From contig CAJVWU010000002.1 in the NCBI GenBank assembly GCA_913009755.1, positions 1-64,000 on the forward strand: a stretch of DNA of 64,000 bases, read 5' to 3'. The notes below the pieces were generated by a model that was not told where the DNA came from, did no database searches, and was given only the letters and a program-made list of their open reading frames with translations. The stretch is from an uncultured Bacteroidia bacterium. Lineage in GTDB: Bacteria; Bacteroidota; Bacteroidia; Bacteroidales; F082. The first letter of the stretch is position 1. Each line of letters begins with the position of its first letter. The translations under genes and the position numbers were made by a program. Positions 25,464-32,460 of this stretch are shown piece after piece.

Positions 25464-25489
25464 CAAAATTACACCGATACAGGGGTGGT
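25464..25489 (-). promoter_or_regulatory. Candidate CsoR-type operator and -7 element before the csoR-like gene
   Basis: On the minus strand ACCACCCCTGT (25489-25479), 7 bp, then TAATTTTG (25471-25464). The operator lies between -7 and -33, a classic repressor position. Matches the arrangement at 25011-25037. Confidence 0.55.
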
Positions 25490-25730
25490 GAAGAAATTAT
25501 TTTGCTTTTCTTTTTTGAATACCTGTTTCCGTTGCTTATACATGCCGTAGTTATACCATTGGTCATATTGTTGGTAAGACAGATATACCGATGCGGAACA
25601 GGTTTGAAATAAAACAAATCAAATCCTTCCGGGTATAACTGATTCTAATCAGCTTTTGCCTCGCAAACCTGATAAGATTCAGTATAACTTACCGGATATC
25701 CGGTGATTTTTCTGCCAAATCCAAAAAAGG

Positions 25731-25786
25731 TATAACTCATTTCAATAATTCTGTAACAATAAATAAAGGTAAGGGTATTAGTTTTG
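25731..25786 (+). promoter_or_regulatory. Copper-regulon promoter, copy D
   Basis: Operator at 25731-25757 (TATAAC-N15-TGTAAC), 21 bp, then the -7 element TAGTTTTG (25779-25786), the best match to consensus among the five. It precedes the second HYC protein gene at 25806 by 19 bp. Confidence 0.7.
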
Positions 25787-25805
25787 TAACTGAAAATTAT
25801 TCAAA

Positions 25806-26180
25806 ATGTTTAAAAAAGCCGGATATATAATTCTTACCTCATTATTAATATTCTCTACGGTGGGTTTTGTTGTTTCCAGGCATTATTGCAACAATCAACT
25901 TATTTCGGTATCTGTTGATTCACCGGCAGACAAATGCAGTGATAATATGAAGGACGACTGCTGCAATGATGAAAACCAGTATGTTGTGCTTCACGTTGAT
26001 TTCACACAACCGGTTGTTGAAGAAATGACCATTTCGGAGATCAATATTTTCAGCATTGAACTTGATTCCCTTTTTAAAGAGGTGGCTTCGGCAAATACAA
26101 CAAGCAACCCACCCCTGCCTGTTGTCCCCCGAGCGGGGCACAATGCGGCACTCTCGCTCATACAGTCCTTCTTATTGTAA
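25806..26180 (+). CDS. HYC_CC_PP-type small exported protein
   Basis: A 124-residue protein with signal segment (residues 1-22), then RHYCNNQL, a Cys cluster (DKCSDNMKDDCCNDE) and NPPLP near the C-terminus, so the three named motifs HYC, CC and PP are all present. It is paralogous to the protein at 13770 and, like it, is the first gene after a copper-regulon promoter. Probably periplasmic; the biochemical role is unknown. Confidence 0.85.
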   Translation: MFKKAGYIILTSLLIFSTVGFVVSRHYCNNQLISVSVDSPADKCSDNMKDDCCNDENQYVVLHVDFTQPVVEEMTISEINIFSIELDSLFKEVASANTTSNPPLPVVPRAGHNAALSLIQSFLL

Positions 26181-26306
26181 GCAATTGCTGGCATTCCGGG
26201 ATGTAATTATCCGGTGCTCTGCTTTTACCCAAAGCAAAATTATCAGAATGCCTGCAATGCAGTCAAACTCCCCAGACAAACTGTTAATGGTTTAAAACAC
26301 AAGGTC

Positions 26307-26453
26307 ATGAAAAGAATAATTCGGATCCTACAATTATTAATCCCGGGTACAGTGATCCCTATTGGCGAGTTTTCATCAGAGAACACATACAGGGCAGACC
26401 TGAGATTATTTCAACTTAAAAACGGGGCGTTTAAATTCAACAAATTTGATTAA
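26307..26453 (+). CDS. Very small ORF, hypothetical
   Basis: A 48-residue frame (MKRIIRILQLLIPGTVIPIG ... FKFNKFD) with a hydrophobic N-terminus and a charged end, lying 11 bp before the next gene on the same strand. I do not recognise it. The 126 bp before it hold imperfect inverted repeats (near 26183-26255, sharing GGCATTC), so part of this stretch could be a structured leader. It may be a real small exported protein or chance. Confidence 0.3.
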   Translation: MKRIIRILQLLIPGTVIPIGEFSSENTYRADLRLFQLKNGAFKFNKFD

Positions 26454-26464
26454 AAGATAAAAAA

Positions 26465-26782
26465 ATGGATGCATTAACTTCAATTGAAAAATTCAGACCG
26501 GCACGCTTGCTTCACTCCGGAGAGATCAAAAATATCTTAATTGAACTGACCGGATTGAGAGGAATCATGTCTCTTAATGTTAAAGATGATTTCGTGAGAA
26601 TCGAATATTATCAGCAATTGCTTTCTCCCGGTTTGCTAAAAGAGGCGCTCATAAGGGCCCGATTCCCTTTTCAGATGCAGAATCGCTCCGACAATCAGGG
26701 GGCCTTCCGCAAATTCATTTTAAAACTTGGAGAAGAAAACAGGAAAGAATTCGGAGGAAGGCTTCCGAAATGCTGTGGGTAA
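26465..26782 (+). CDS. Small HMA-like protein without CxxC, with C-terminal CC
   Basis: A 105-residue protein. Residues about 18-75 (GEIKNILIELTGLRGIMSLN ... LLKEALIRARFPF) follow the beta-alpha-beta-beta-alpha-beta rhythm of heavy-metal-associated domains, but the metal-binding loop has no cysteines. The C-terminus ends GRLPKCCG, which could bind metal instead. No signal peptide. It shares layout with the protein at 27346. The fold assignment is a guess from pattern only. Confidence 0.55.
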   Translation: MDALTSIEKFRPARLLHSGEIKNILIELTGLRGIMSLNVKDDFVRIEYYQQLLSPGLLKEALIRARFPFQMQNRSDNQGAFRKFILKLGEENRKEFGGRLPKCCG

Positions 26783-26811
26783 GCATTTAATAACCTTTAA
26801 ATAATATAGAT

Positions 26812-27024
26812 ATGATGTGGCTAAAACTTTTTATCGTGGCAATGATCCTAATCGCTTTTCTGATGGCGGCAATGGGTTTAAAGCTGATTTTTAATAAAAA
26901 TGCAGAAGTTGCAGGGGAGTCCTGCCATCTTGACGAAACGCCTGCCGGTGACGGCACGGCCTGTACAAATTGCCAGGTTCAGGAAATTGTTAACTGCAAA
27001 GAGAAACCGGCACTAAGTCAATAA
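26812..27024 (+). CDS. Small Cys-containing membrane protein, hypothetical
   Basis: A 70-residue protein with one membrane helix (residues about 4-25) followed by a short tail with Cys (ESCHLDE, ACTNCQVQEIVNC). The CTNCQ..C arrangement could hold a metal. It resembles the short 'membrane or secreted' proteins of Bacteroidota. It belongs to the HYC operon. Confidence 0.6.
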   Translation: MMWLKLFIVAMILIAFLMAAMGLKLIFNKNAEVAGESCHLDETPAGDGTACTNCQVQEIVNCKEKPALSQ

Positions 27025-27059
27025 AATATAATCATTAATAACATTAAAAAAATATAATC

Positions 27060-27284
27060 ATGATGAATTACGGAAATATGGGATGGGGAACGGGATTTGG
27101 CTGGATTATGGGCTTACTGGTTGTGGGCTTTTTATTCTGGCTTATCTATACAGCCGTCCAAAACACAAGCACCCGCAGAAACGAAAATCAAATAGATTCT
27201 GCAAAAGAAATCCTCAGAAAAAGATATGCCAAAGGCGAAATATCCGAACAAGAGTTTAAGGAAATTTCAAAAGACCTGGTTTAA
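27060..27284 (+). CDS. SHOCT-domain small membrane protein
   Basis: A 74-residue protein with a Gly/Met/Trp-rich start, one membrane helix (residues about 12-33) and a C-terminal SHOCT motif (AKEILRKRYAKGEISEQEFK). Proteins of this shape are frequent next to copper and cytochrome genes; their role is unknown. Confidence 0.8.
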   Translation: MMNYGNMGWGTGFGWIMGLLVVGFLFWLIYTAVQNTSTRRNENQIDSAKEILRKRYAKGEISEQEFKEISKDLV

Positions 27285-27345
27285 AAATCTGAGGGTCAAT
27301 TAAAAATTTTAACATTGAATAACCAACCTTTTAAAAACAGGAACG

Positions 27346-27603
27346 ATGAAAAATACTTTCAGTCTTGAAGTGATGAACACAGAAAGGGTACTCACCGAAA
27401 ATGAACAGCATGCTTTCAGGATGCAGCTTAAACATGTGATGAAGACAGACGGCATCATCAGTTTATGCCTTGATGATGAGAACCTGTACGTGGAAATCGA
27501 ACCCGATATCTTTAACCTTGATGCGTTTAAACTGATATTGACAAATATTGGTTTTCCGGTGGCAAGAGATATTAAACTGGCTTCATTTCACTATGCGGTT
27601 TAA
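27346..27603 (+). CDS. Small HMA-like protein without CxxC
   Basis: An 85-residue cytoplasmic protein. The pattern TDGIISLCLDDENLYVEIEP followed by FKLILTNIGFPV looks like the strand-strand-helix half of an HMA domain, but the CxxC loop is missing; a single Cys remains. Similar in size and layout to the protein at 26465. The function is unknown. Confidence 0.5.
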   Translation: MKNTFSLEVMNTERVLTENEQHAFRMQLKHVMKTDGIISLCLDDENLYVEIEPDIFNLDAFKLILTNIGFPVARDIKLASFHYAV

Positions 27604-27643
27604 ATAAATGCAATTGAAATCAAATATGCAAAACCGGCAATAT

Positions 27644-28219
27644 ATGAAAACTTATACTGAATATTTTAAGCCTGTGTTATTGTACACCATTCTTTTGTTG
27701 GTGTTTACAGGTATAAATTTTACAAGTGTTTACGCACAGGAAGAATACCAGACTTCAGCCGGGACCCTGATCATCAGTGCACATCTGAATGACAAACCTG
27801 TAAAAATCAAATCAAAAAAACTGCTCATCCTGCTTGATTACGAAACGGGAAAGGTAATGATGAAACAGGAAATATCGGCTTTAAGATCAGATAACGATAC
27901 CCTTCAAAACAAGTTGGAAGGCAAAACGAACGAATACATCCGTTTTGAAGGAAAACTGGGGCTTGACTACATCAACACCCGGGGACATCCTCCGCTTGAT
28001 TTTCAGATTGAAGGAATCATATATCCCCAAAATTATCATGTCATGGGGACAGGACATCTCGTTCATCATGTGGAAGGAAGTTCAAGCACATGCCTTTTAA
28101 GCATGACGTTTCAACTGGAAGTTGACAAACTTTTTCCTGAAAACCAACTGCCCGGGCTGGGCAACAAAATGTATATTCAGATAGTACAGTCGTTACTGGC
28201 CAGGGTAAACGAAAGATGA
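27644..28219 (+). CDS. Exported hypothetical protein, possibly YceI-like
   Basis: A 191-residue protein when started at MKTYTEYF (27644); the frame is open from 27608. The signal peptide is cleaved near SVYAQ. The mature part is rich in beta strands (TLIISAHLNDKPVKIKSKKL, FEGKLGLDYINTRGHPPLDF, GTGHLVHHVEGSSSTCLLSM), with a motif order recalling YceI-type lipid-binding proteins, but the similarity is weak. It precedes a cytochrome c gene. Confidence 0.55.
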   Translation: MKTYTEYFKPVLLYTILLLVFTGINFTSVYAQEEYQTSAGTLIISAHLNDKPVKIKSKKLLILLDYETGKVMMKQEISALRSDNDTLQNKLEGKTNEYIRFEGKLGLDYINTRGHPPLDFQIEGIIYPQNYHVMGTGHLVHHVEGSSSTCLLSMTFQLEVDKLFPENQLPGLGNKMYIQIVQSLLARVNER

Positions 28220-28267
28220 AAAAATGAAACTTTATAAATAATTATTAATAACCAAAATATAGATAAT

Positions 28268-28684
28268 ATGAAAAACAGATTGAACAGTTACTTGCTGATT
28301 ACATTAGTCATAATGTTATCGGTTATTTCAGCGCATTCCTTTGCACAGGAAAAGAAAGCAGGGGAATGGAAAGCGCCAAAGGAATCGGATCAGGTTACCA
28401 ATCCTTTAAAAGGGAATGATGATGCTGTCAAAGCAGGAAAAAAACTGTACAGGCAACAATGCGCAATTTGTCACGGCGACACAGGCAAAGGTGACGGTGT
28501 AGCCGGTATGACCCTCAATCCAAGGCCTGCCAGTTTTCTGTCCGAAAGGGTGCAAAACGAAAGCGATGGGGCCATCTTTTGGAAAATGACCAACGGGAAC
28601 CCGCCCATGGCTGCCTATAAGGACATATTTACCGAAGAACAACGCTGGCAACTGGTAAATTACATTCGTTCACTTTCAAAATAA
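28268..28684 (+). CDS. Monohaem c-type cytochrome, exported
   Basis: A 138-residue protein with signal peptide (cleaved after HSFAQ) and one class I cytochrome c domain: CAICHG (C65-H69), the typical GDGVAGMTLNPRPASF and the distal Met in NPPMAAY, then EEQRWQLVNYIRSL. Periplasmic electron carrier. It is followed after 21 bp by a porin-like protein. Confidence 0.9.
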   Translation: MKNRLNSYLLITLVIMLSVISAHSFAQEKKAGEWKAPKESDQVTNPLKGNDDAVKAGKKLYRQQCAICHGDTGKGDGVAGMTLNPRPASFLSERVQNESDGAIFWKMTNGNPPMAAYKDIFTEEQRWQLVNYIRSLSK

Positions 28685-28705
28685 TAAAACTTAAACACAA
28701 GGATT

Positions 28706-29869
28706 ATGAGAAGAATATTTATAACAGTGATAGGATTGTTTTTACTGGGTAATAGTATTGTTGCCCAGGATTCTAAACCCGGGAAAACACAATTTATGGT
28801 CAGGGGCTACGGACATGCCGGTCTGGATTATTACAAAACACCCGACGGCAAAGACATAAGTTTTGTAGGAGCAGCGTTTTCCCCGATTTTCCTCTTTAAA
28901 CAAGGCAATAGATTTATGTTTGAGACCGAGCTGGAATTTGAGCTGCAAAAAAACGAGCTGGAAATCGGCCTGGAATATGCCAACCTGATGTACGTAATCA
29001 ATAAGTACCTGATGGTAAGGGCCGGAAAGTTTCTGCTTCCGTTCGGCACCTTTATGGAGCGCCTTCACCCGGCATGGATCAACCGGCTTTCAACAAAACC
29101 ATTGGGGTTTGGGCACGATGGAATCTCCCCTGCATCTGATATTGGTATCGAATTCAGGGGGGCAGCACCCATTGGCGGGACACACATCAACTATTCGGTG
29201 TATGTCACCAACGGCCCGCGTCTGAAAGACGGTAGCGAAGAACCTGATGAGGCCGGTATGCTGAATTTTCAGAATTACATTGACAACAATAACAACAAAT
29301 TCGTAGGAGCCAGGATAGGATACCTGCCGCTGTACAATTCTTCACTGGAACTCGGATTGTCATTCTATACAGGAAAAGTTGGTGACCAAGGGTCGGTATA
29401 TGAAGATGTAAGGGCATTTTTGTGGGCAGCGGATTTTTCATTTGTCAAACAGATCAGCCCGATAAAAGGCATACTGGATATCAAAGCACAATATAATCAA
29501 ACCAATGTCTCGGATGCTTATTACCCTGTTGTGGAAGAAGCCCGTGATTCAGCAAACTTGTTCACCTTCAATAATCTGAGCCGAGCATATTACGCTCAGT
29601 TAAGCTACAGGCCCTCAATGGCTGGCAAGACTTTCCTGAAAAACCTTGAGATTATCGGCAGGTATTCCAAACTGAAAACTCCGGAAGGCTCCAACTGGGG
29701 ATCAGATGTGAGCGAATTAACTTTTGGCCTGAACTATTGGATAAGCTGGCGACAGGTAATCAAAATCAATTATGCATTCATTAACAGTGAAGGGGGGCCC
29801 GATGCAGAAGAGGGCCCGCAAACTCAAAAATCAAATTCCCTCTTTGTGCACTGGGCAATCGGTTTATAA
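28706..29869 (+). CDS. Porin-like outer-membrane beta-barrel protein
   Basis: A 387-residue protein with signal peptide and alternating beta-strand pattern throughout. Segments such as RFMFETELEFELQKNELEIG, MVRAGKFLLPFGTFMERLHP and IGIEFRGAAPIGGTHINYSV resemble porins of the OprP/O type often found with cytochromes. It ends in a hydrophobic residue as expected for Bam insertion. Possible roles are uptake of a substrate or support of electron transfer at the outer membrane. Confidence 0.72.
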   Translation: MRRIFITVIGLFLLGNSIVAQDSKPGKTQFMVRGYGHAGLDYYKTPDGKDISFVGAAFSPIFLFKQGNRFMFETELEFELQKNELEIGLEYANLMYVINKYLMVRAGKFLLPFGTFMERLHPAWINRLSTKPLGFGHDGISPASDIGIEFRGAAPIGGTHINYSVYVTNGPRLKDGSEEPDEAGMLNFQNYIDNNNNKFVGARIGYLPLYNSSLELGLSFYTGKVGDQGSVYEDVRAFLWAADFSFVKQISPIKGILDIKAQYNQTNVSDAYYPVVEEARDSANLFTFNNLSRAYYAQLSYRPSMAGKTFLKNLEIIGRYSKLKTPEGSNWGSDVSELTFGLNYWISWRQVIKINYAFINSEGGPDAEEGPQTQKSNSLFVHWAIGL

Positions 29870-29927
29870 TTATTGCTTATTATATTGATTTGTTTTGGAA
29901 TGAGTTAAACATAAAAAACTTTATAAA

Positions 29928-30200
29928 ATGAAAAAAATAATTCTTATATTTACACTGTCATTAGCAGTTGCTGCTATTGCAATTATTAGCAGTAGCTGTA
30001 CAGCCCAGCGCGAAATTGCAGCACAAAAGTCAGGTGCTGAACTATGGGCCCAAAACTGCATCAGGTGTCATAATATACCTTCACCGCCTTCATACACTGA
30101 CGTACAATGGGAAACCATTGGCCTGCACATGAGAGAAAGGGCAAATATGACATCCGGACAAATAAAAAAGATAGTTGCATTTTTGCAAACAGCCAATTGA
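29928..30200 (+). CDS. Small c-type cytochrome lipoprotein
   Basis: A 90-residue protein with lipoprotein-like signal (SSSC24), haem motif CIRCHN (C44-H48) and a helix with REARANMTSGQ-like sequence; the Met in NMTSG is the likely sixth ligand. Shorter than typical cytochrome c. It stands behind the porin-like gene. Confidence 0.8.
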   Translation: MKKIILIFTLSLAVAAIAIISSSCTAQREIAAQKSGAELWAQNCIRCHNIPSPPSYTDVQWETIGLHMRERANMTSGQIKKIVAFLQTAN

Positions 30201-30225
30201 CCGTTCACTTTAAAACCATATTATC

Positions 30226-30342
30226 ATGAAACTGATAAAAGCTCATATCCGGCACAGGAAAACAGAAACTGTTTGTTGTGCATTAAATAACAAAGGATTT
30301 TGTTGTATGACTGTGGTTCATCCGGATGTGCAACCCGTATGA
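30226..30342 (+). pseudogene. N-terminal fragment of a PII-like protein
   Basis: A 38-residue frame, MKLIKAHIRHRKTETVCCAL and onward to GFCCMTVVHPDVQPV, aligns with the first 34 residues of the PII-like proteins at 6619 and 20498 (M-K-x-I-K-A-x-I-R..., ...L...G...MTV). It then ends at a stop and no continuation is readable in other frames. It is followed by a hairpin (30388-30408). It is best read as the remains of a third PII-like gene, although a mini-protein is not excluded. Confidence 0.55.
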
Positions 30343-30387
30343 AGATAAAATATAGAACGATCAGGTTCAAAAGGATTTGTACAAACC

Positions 30388-30408
30388 TTTCGGATTGCAA
30401 ATCCGAAA
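30388..30408 (+). repeat. Hairpin TTTCGGATT-GCA-AATCCGAAA
   Basis: A perfect 9-bp stem with a 3-nt loop between the PII fragment and the NDH-2 gene. There is no T run after it, so it is not a simple terminator. It resembles the CCGGATT/AATCCGG hairpins at 21331, 32169 and 32227. Confidence 0.5.
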
Positions 30409-30444
30409 GAGCGACCGATAAAAACGGAATTAAATAATACTCAA

Positions 30445-31806
30445 ATGACAACAGATAATTATAAAAACTGCTCCGACAACAACCGAATCTGTGTACCGGA
30501 AACAACTTTGCCGAGGGTGGTTGTTGTAGGCGGCGGGTTTGCCGGTTTGTCTTTTATCAAACAATTAAAAAATAAACTCGTGCAGTTGATCCTGATAGAC
30601 AAAGGCAATCATCATCAGTTTTTACCTTTACTCTACCAGGTGGCTACCAGTGGTATAGCGCCTGACAGTATTGTTTTTCCCTTTCGGAAACTGTTCAGAA
30701 AATATAAAAACGTGACTTACCGAATGGCCGAAGTCCTGCATGTGAATCCGCAGAAAAACCGGATTGAAACCAATATTGGCGTTGTTGAATATGATTATCT
30801 GGTTCTGGCAACAGGAAGTACTACTAATTTTTTCGGGATTGACAGTATTGCCCGTTTCGGCATCGGCCTTAAATCTGTCCCGGATGCTTTGGATATCAGA
30901 AGCCATTTGCTTCAAAATCTGGAACAGGCTGCAATTACTTGCAACAAAGACGAGAAGGAAGCACTAAGCAGCGTGGTAATTGTTGGCGGAGGCCCGGCAG
31001 GGGTGGAGATGGCCGGTGCTTTGGCCGAGTTCAAGAAATATATATTACCGAAAGATTATCCCGAACTAAGAAGTACCAACATAAAAATCCATCTGATTGA
31101 AGCCACCGGAAAATTGTTGCAGGAAATGCCGGAAGAACTTTCAGACAAAACCCTTTCCTATTTGGAAAAAATGGATGTGGAGGTGCTTCTCAATACGGCT
31201 GTTGAGGCGTATAACGGTGAAATTGTAAAATTGAACAATGCCAAATTCATCAAGGCTTCCGCTTTAATTTGGACTGCCGGGATTAAAGGGAAAGTCCCGG
31301 CCGGTCTGGACATCAGCGTGCTGAACAGGCAAAACAGGATCAAAGTGGACAGGCTGAATCATGTGGAAGGATACGACAACATTTTTGTCATTGGCGACCT
31401 GGCCGTTATGGAAACAAAGAAATATCCCCGTGGCCATCCCATGGTTGCCCAGGTTGCCATTCAGCAGGGACGAAAACTCGCAGATAACCTGTTGGCCATT
31501 TTGAACAACAAAACGGTTGATGATTTTGAGTATAAGGATAAAGGTTCGATGGCAACCATTGGAAAGAAAAAAGCAGTTGCCAGCATAAGGAACTTACGGA
31601 TATCCGGATTCCCCGCATGGTTAATCTGGTCTTTCATCCACCTGATGAGTATAATCGGGGTACGTAATAAATTTCTTATCGGTTTAAACTGGATGTGGAG
31701 TTATTTCACTTATGATAAAGGTGACCGCGTAATAATCAGAAAATATCAACCGGAAACGGGAAATCATCATGAAATGATAAAAAAAGCATTTGAACTTAAA
31801 AATTAA
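30445..31806 (+). CDS. Type II NADH dehydrogenase (NDH-2 family)
   Basis: A 453-residue flavoprotein. The FAD-binding VVVVGGGFAGLSF lies near residue 27, the second (NADH) dinucleotide motif VVIVGGGPAGVEMAGAL near residue 177, and the FAD-proximal VEGYDNIFVIGDLAVME near residue 310. The C-terminal amphipathic/membrane part (FPAWLIWSFIHLMSIIGVRN) anchors it to the membrane. It passes electrons from NADH to quinone without pumping protons. Its place among cytochromes suggests an accessory respiratory or metal-reducing chain. Confidence 0.92.
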   Translation: MTTDNYKNCSDNNRICVPETTLPRVVVVGGGFAGLSFIKQLKNKLVQLILIDKGNHHQFLPLLYQVATSGIAPDSIVFPFRKLFRKYKNVTYRMAEVLHVNPQKNRIETNIGVVEYDYLVLATGSTTNFFGIDSIARFGIGLKSVPDALDIRSHLLQNLEQAAITCNKDEKEALSSVVIVGGGPAGVEMAGALAEFKKYILPKDYPELRSTNIKIHLIEATGKLLQEMPEELSDKTLSYLEKMDVEVLLNTAVEAYNGEIVKLNNAKFIKASALIWTAGIKGKVPAGLDISVLNRQNRIKVDRLNHVEGYDNIFVIGDLAVMETKKYPRGHPMVAQVAIQQGRKLADNLLAILNNKTVDDFEYKDKGSMATIGKKKAVASIRNLRISGFPAWLIWSFIHLMSIIGVRNKFLIGLNWMWSYFTYDKGDRVIIRKYQPETGNHHEMIKKAFELKN

Positions 31807-31811
31807 CGATC

Positions 31812-32093
31812 ATGGAAACATTAAACATTAGAAAACTTGGTTTGGCCCTTGGGCTGACCGGCGTATTGTTATATATCGGCTGCATTTTGATCATGCTGAT
31901 AGCAGGACGCGAAGGAACCATCTTTGTATTTAACAGCTTCATGCACGGGCTCAACACCGAAACCATCATACGGATGGACATACCCTGGCTGGAAACTGTA
32001 ATCGGCCTGGTGGCAACGTTTATCCTTGGCTGGCTGAGTGGGGTGTCTATTGCATTTTTCTATAATATAAGAACACAAAATAAAACACAATAA
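31812..32093 (+). CDS. DUF5676 family membrane protein
   Basis: A 93-residue protein with two membrane helices and the DUF5676 hallmarks LGLTGVLLYIGCILIM, FNSFMHGLNTE and IIRMDIPWLETVIGL. It lies 5 bp after the NDH-2 gene. These proteins often accompany copper P-type ATPases; the function is unknown. Confidence 0.85.
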   Translation: METLNIRKLGLALGLTGVLLYIGCILIMLIAGREGTIFVFNSFMHGLNTETIIRMDIPWLETVIGLVATFILGWLSGVSIAFFYNIRTQNKTQ

Positions 32094-32147
32094 TTAACGA
32101 TAGCACATCTGGATATTATAATAAACAATACCCCCCTCCACTTCCCT

Positions 32148-32204
32148 CCCGGCTCAGATTTTCCGGATTTTTGAATCCGGATTTGACGGGCCGGGTCTTT
32201 TTAT
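32148..32204 (+). terminator. Terminator after the DUF5676 gene
   Basis: A nested hairpin: outer arms CCCGGC (32148-32153) and GCCGGG (32190-32195), inner arms TCCGGATT and AATCCGGA, then TCTTTTT. It ends the long HYC/cytochrome/NDH-2 transcription unit. Confidence 0.65.
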
Positions 32205-32226
32205 TGTTCGATGACCTTCTTGCGCT

Positions 32227-32249
32227 CATCCGGATTTGCAATCCGGATG
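32227..32249 (+). repeat. Hairpin CATCCGGATT-TGC-AATCCGGATG upstream of copA
   Basis: A perfect 10-bp stem with 3-nt loop. The same arms occur upstream of the multicopper oxidase (21331-21373). It lies in a 366-bp gap that otherwise holds only the terminator and the copA promoter. Confidence 0.6.
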
Positions 32250-32360
32250 TTAAAAAATAATTTGCCACTTGAACCTTTTCCTGATTCCATCCGTCAGAAA
32301 CCGGAATAGTTCCGTCTTTATGTTTTCCACATCCCCGATCACCAACAGAACCCAAAAATA

Positions 32361-32416
32361 TATAACTCATTTCCATAATTCTGTAACACCCATGAGTTTC
32401 ATATCAGTTAATATTG
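32361..32416 (+). promoter_or_regulatory. Copper-regulon promoter, copy E
   Basis: Operator at 32361-32387, identical over 27 bp to copy C, then 21 bp, then the -7 element TAATATTG (32409-32416). It precedes the copA ATG at 32461 by 44 bp. Confidence 0.7.
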
Positions 32417-32460
32417 CAAAACATTAATTCGCCAAAAAATATTTGGTAAACATTAAAAAA

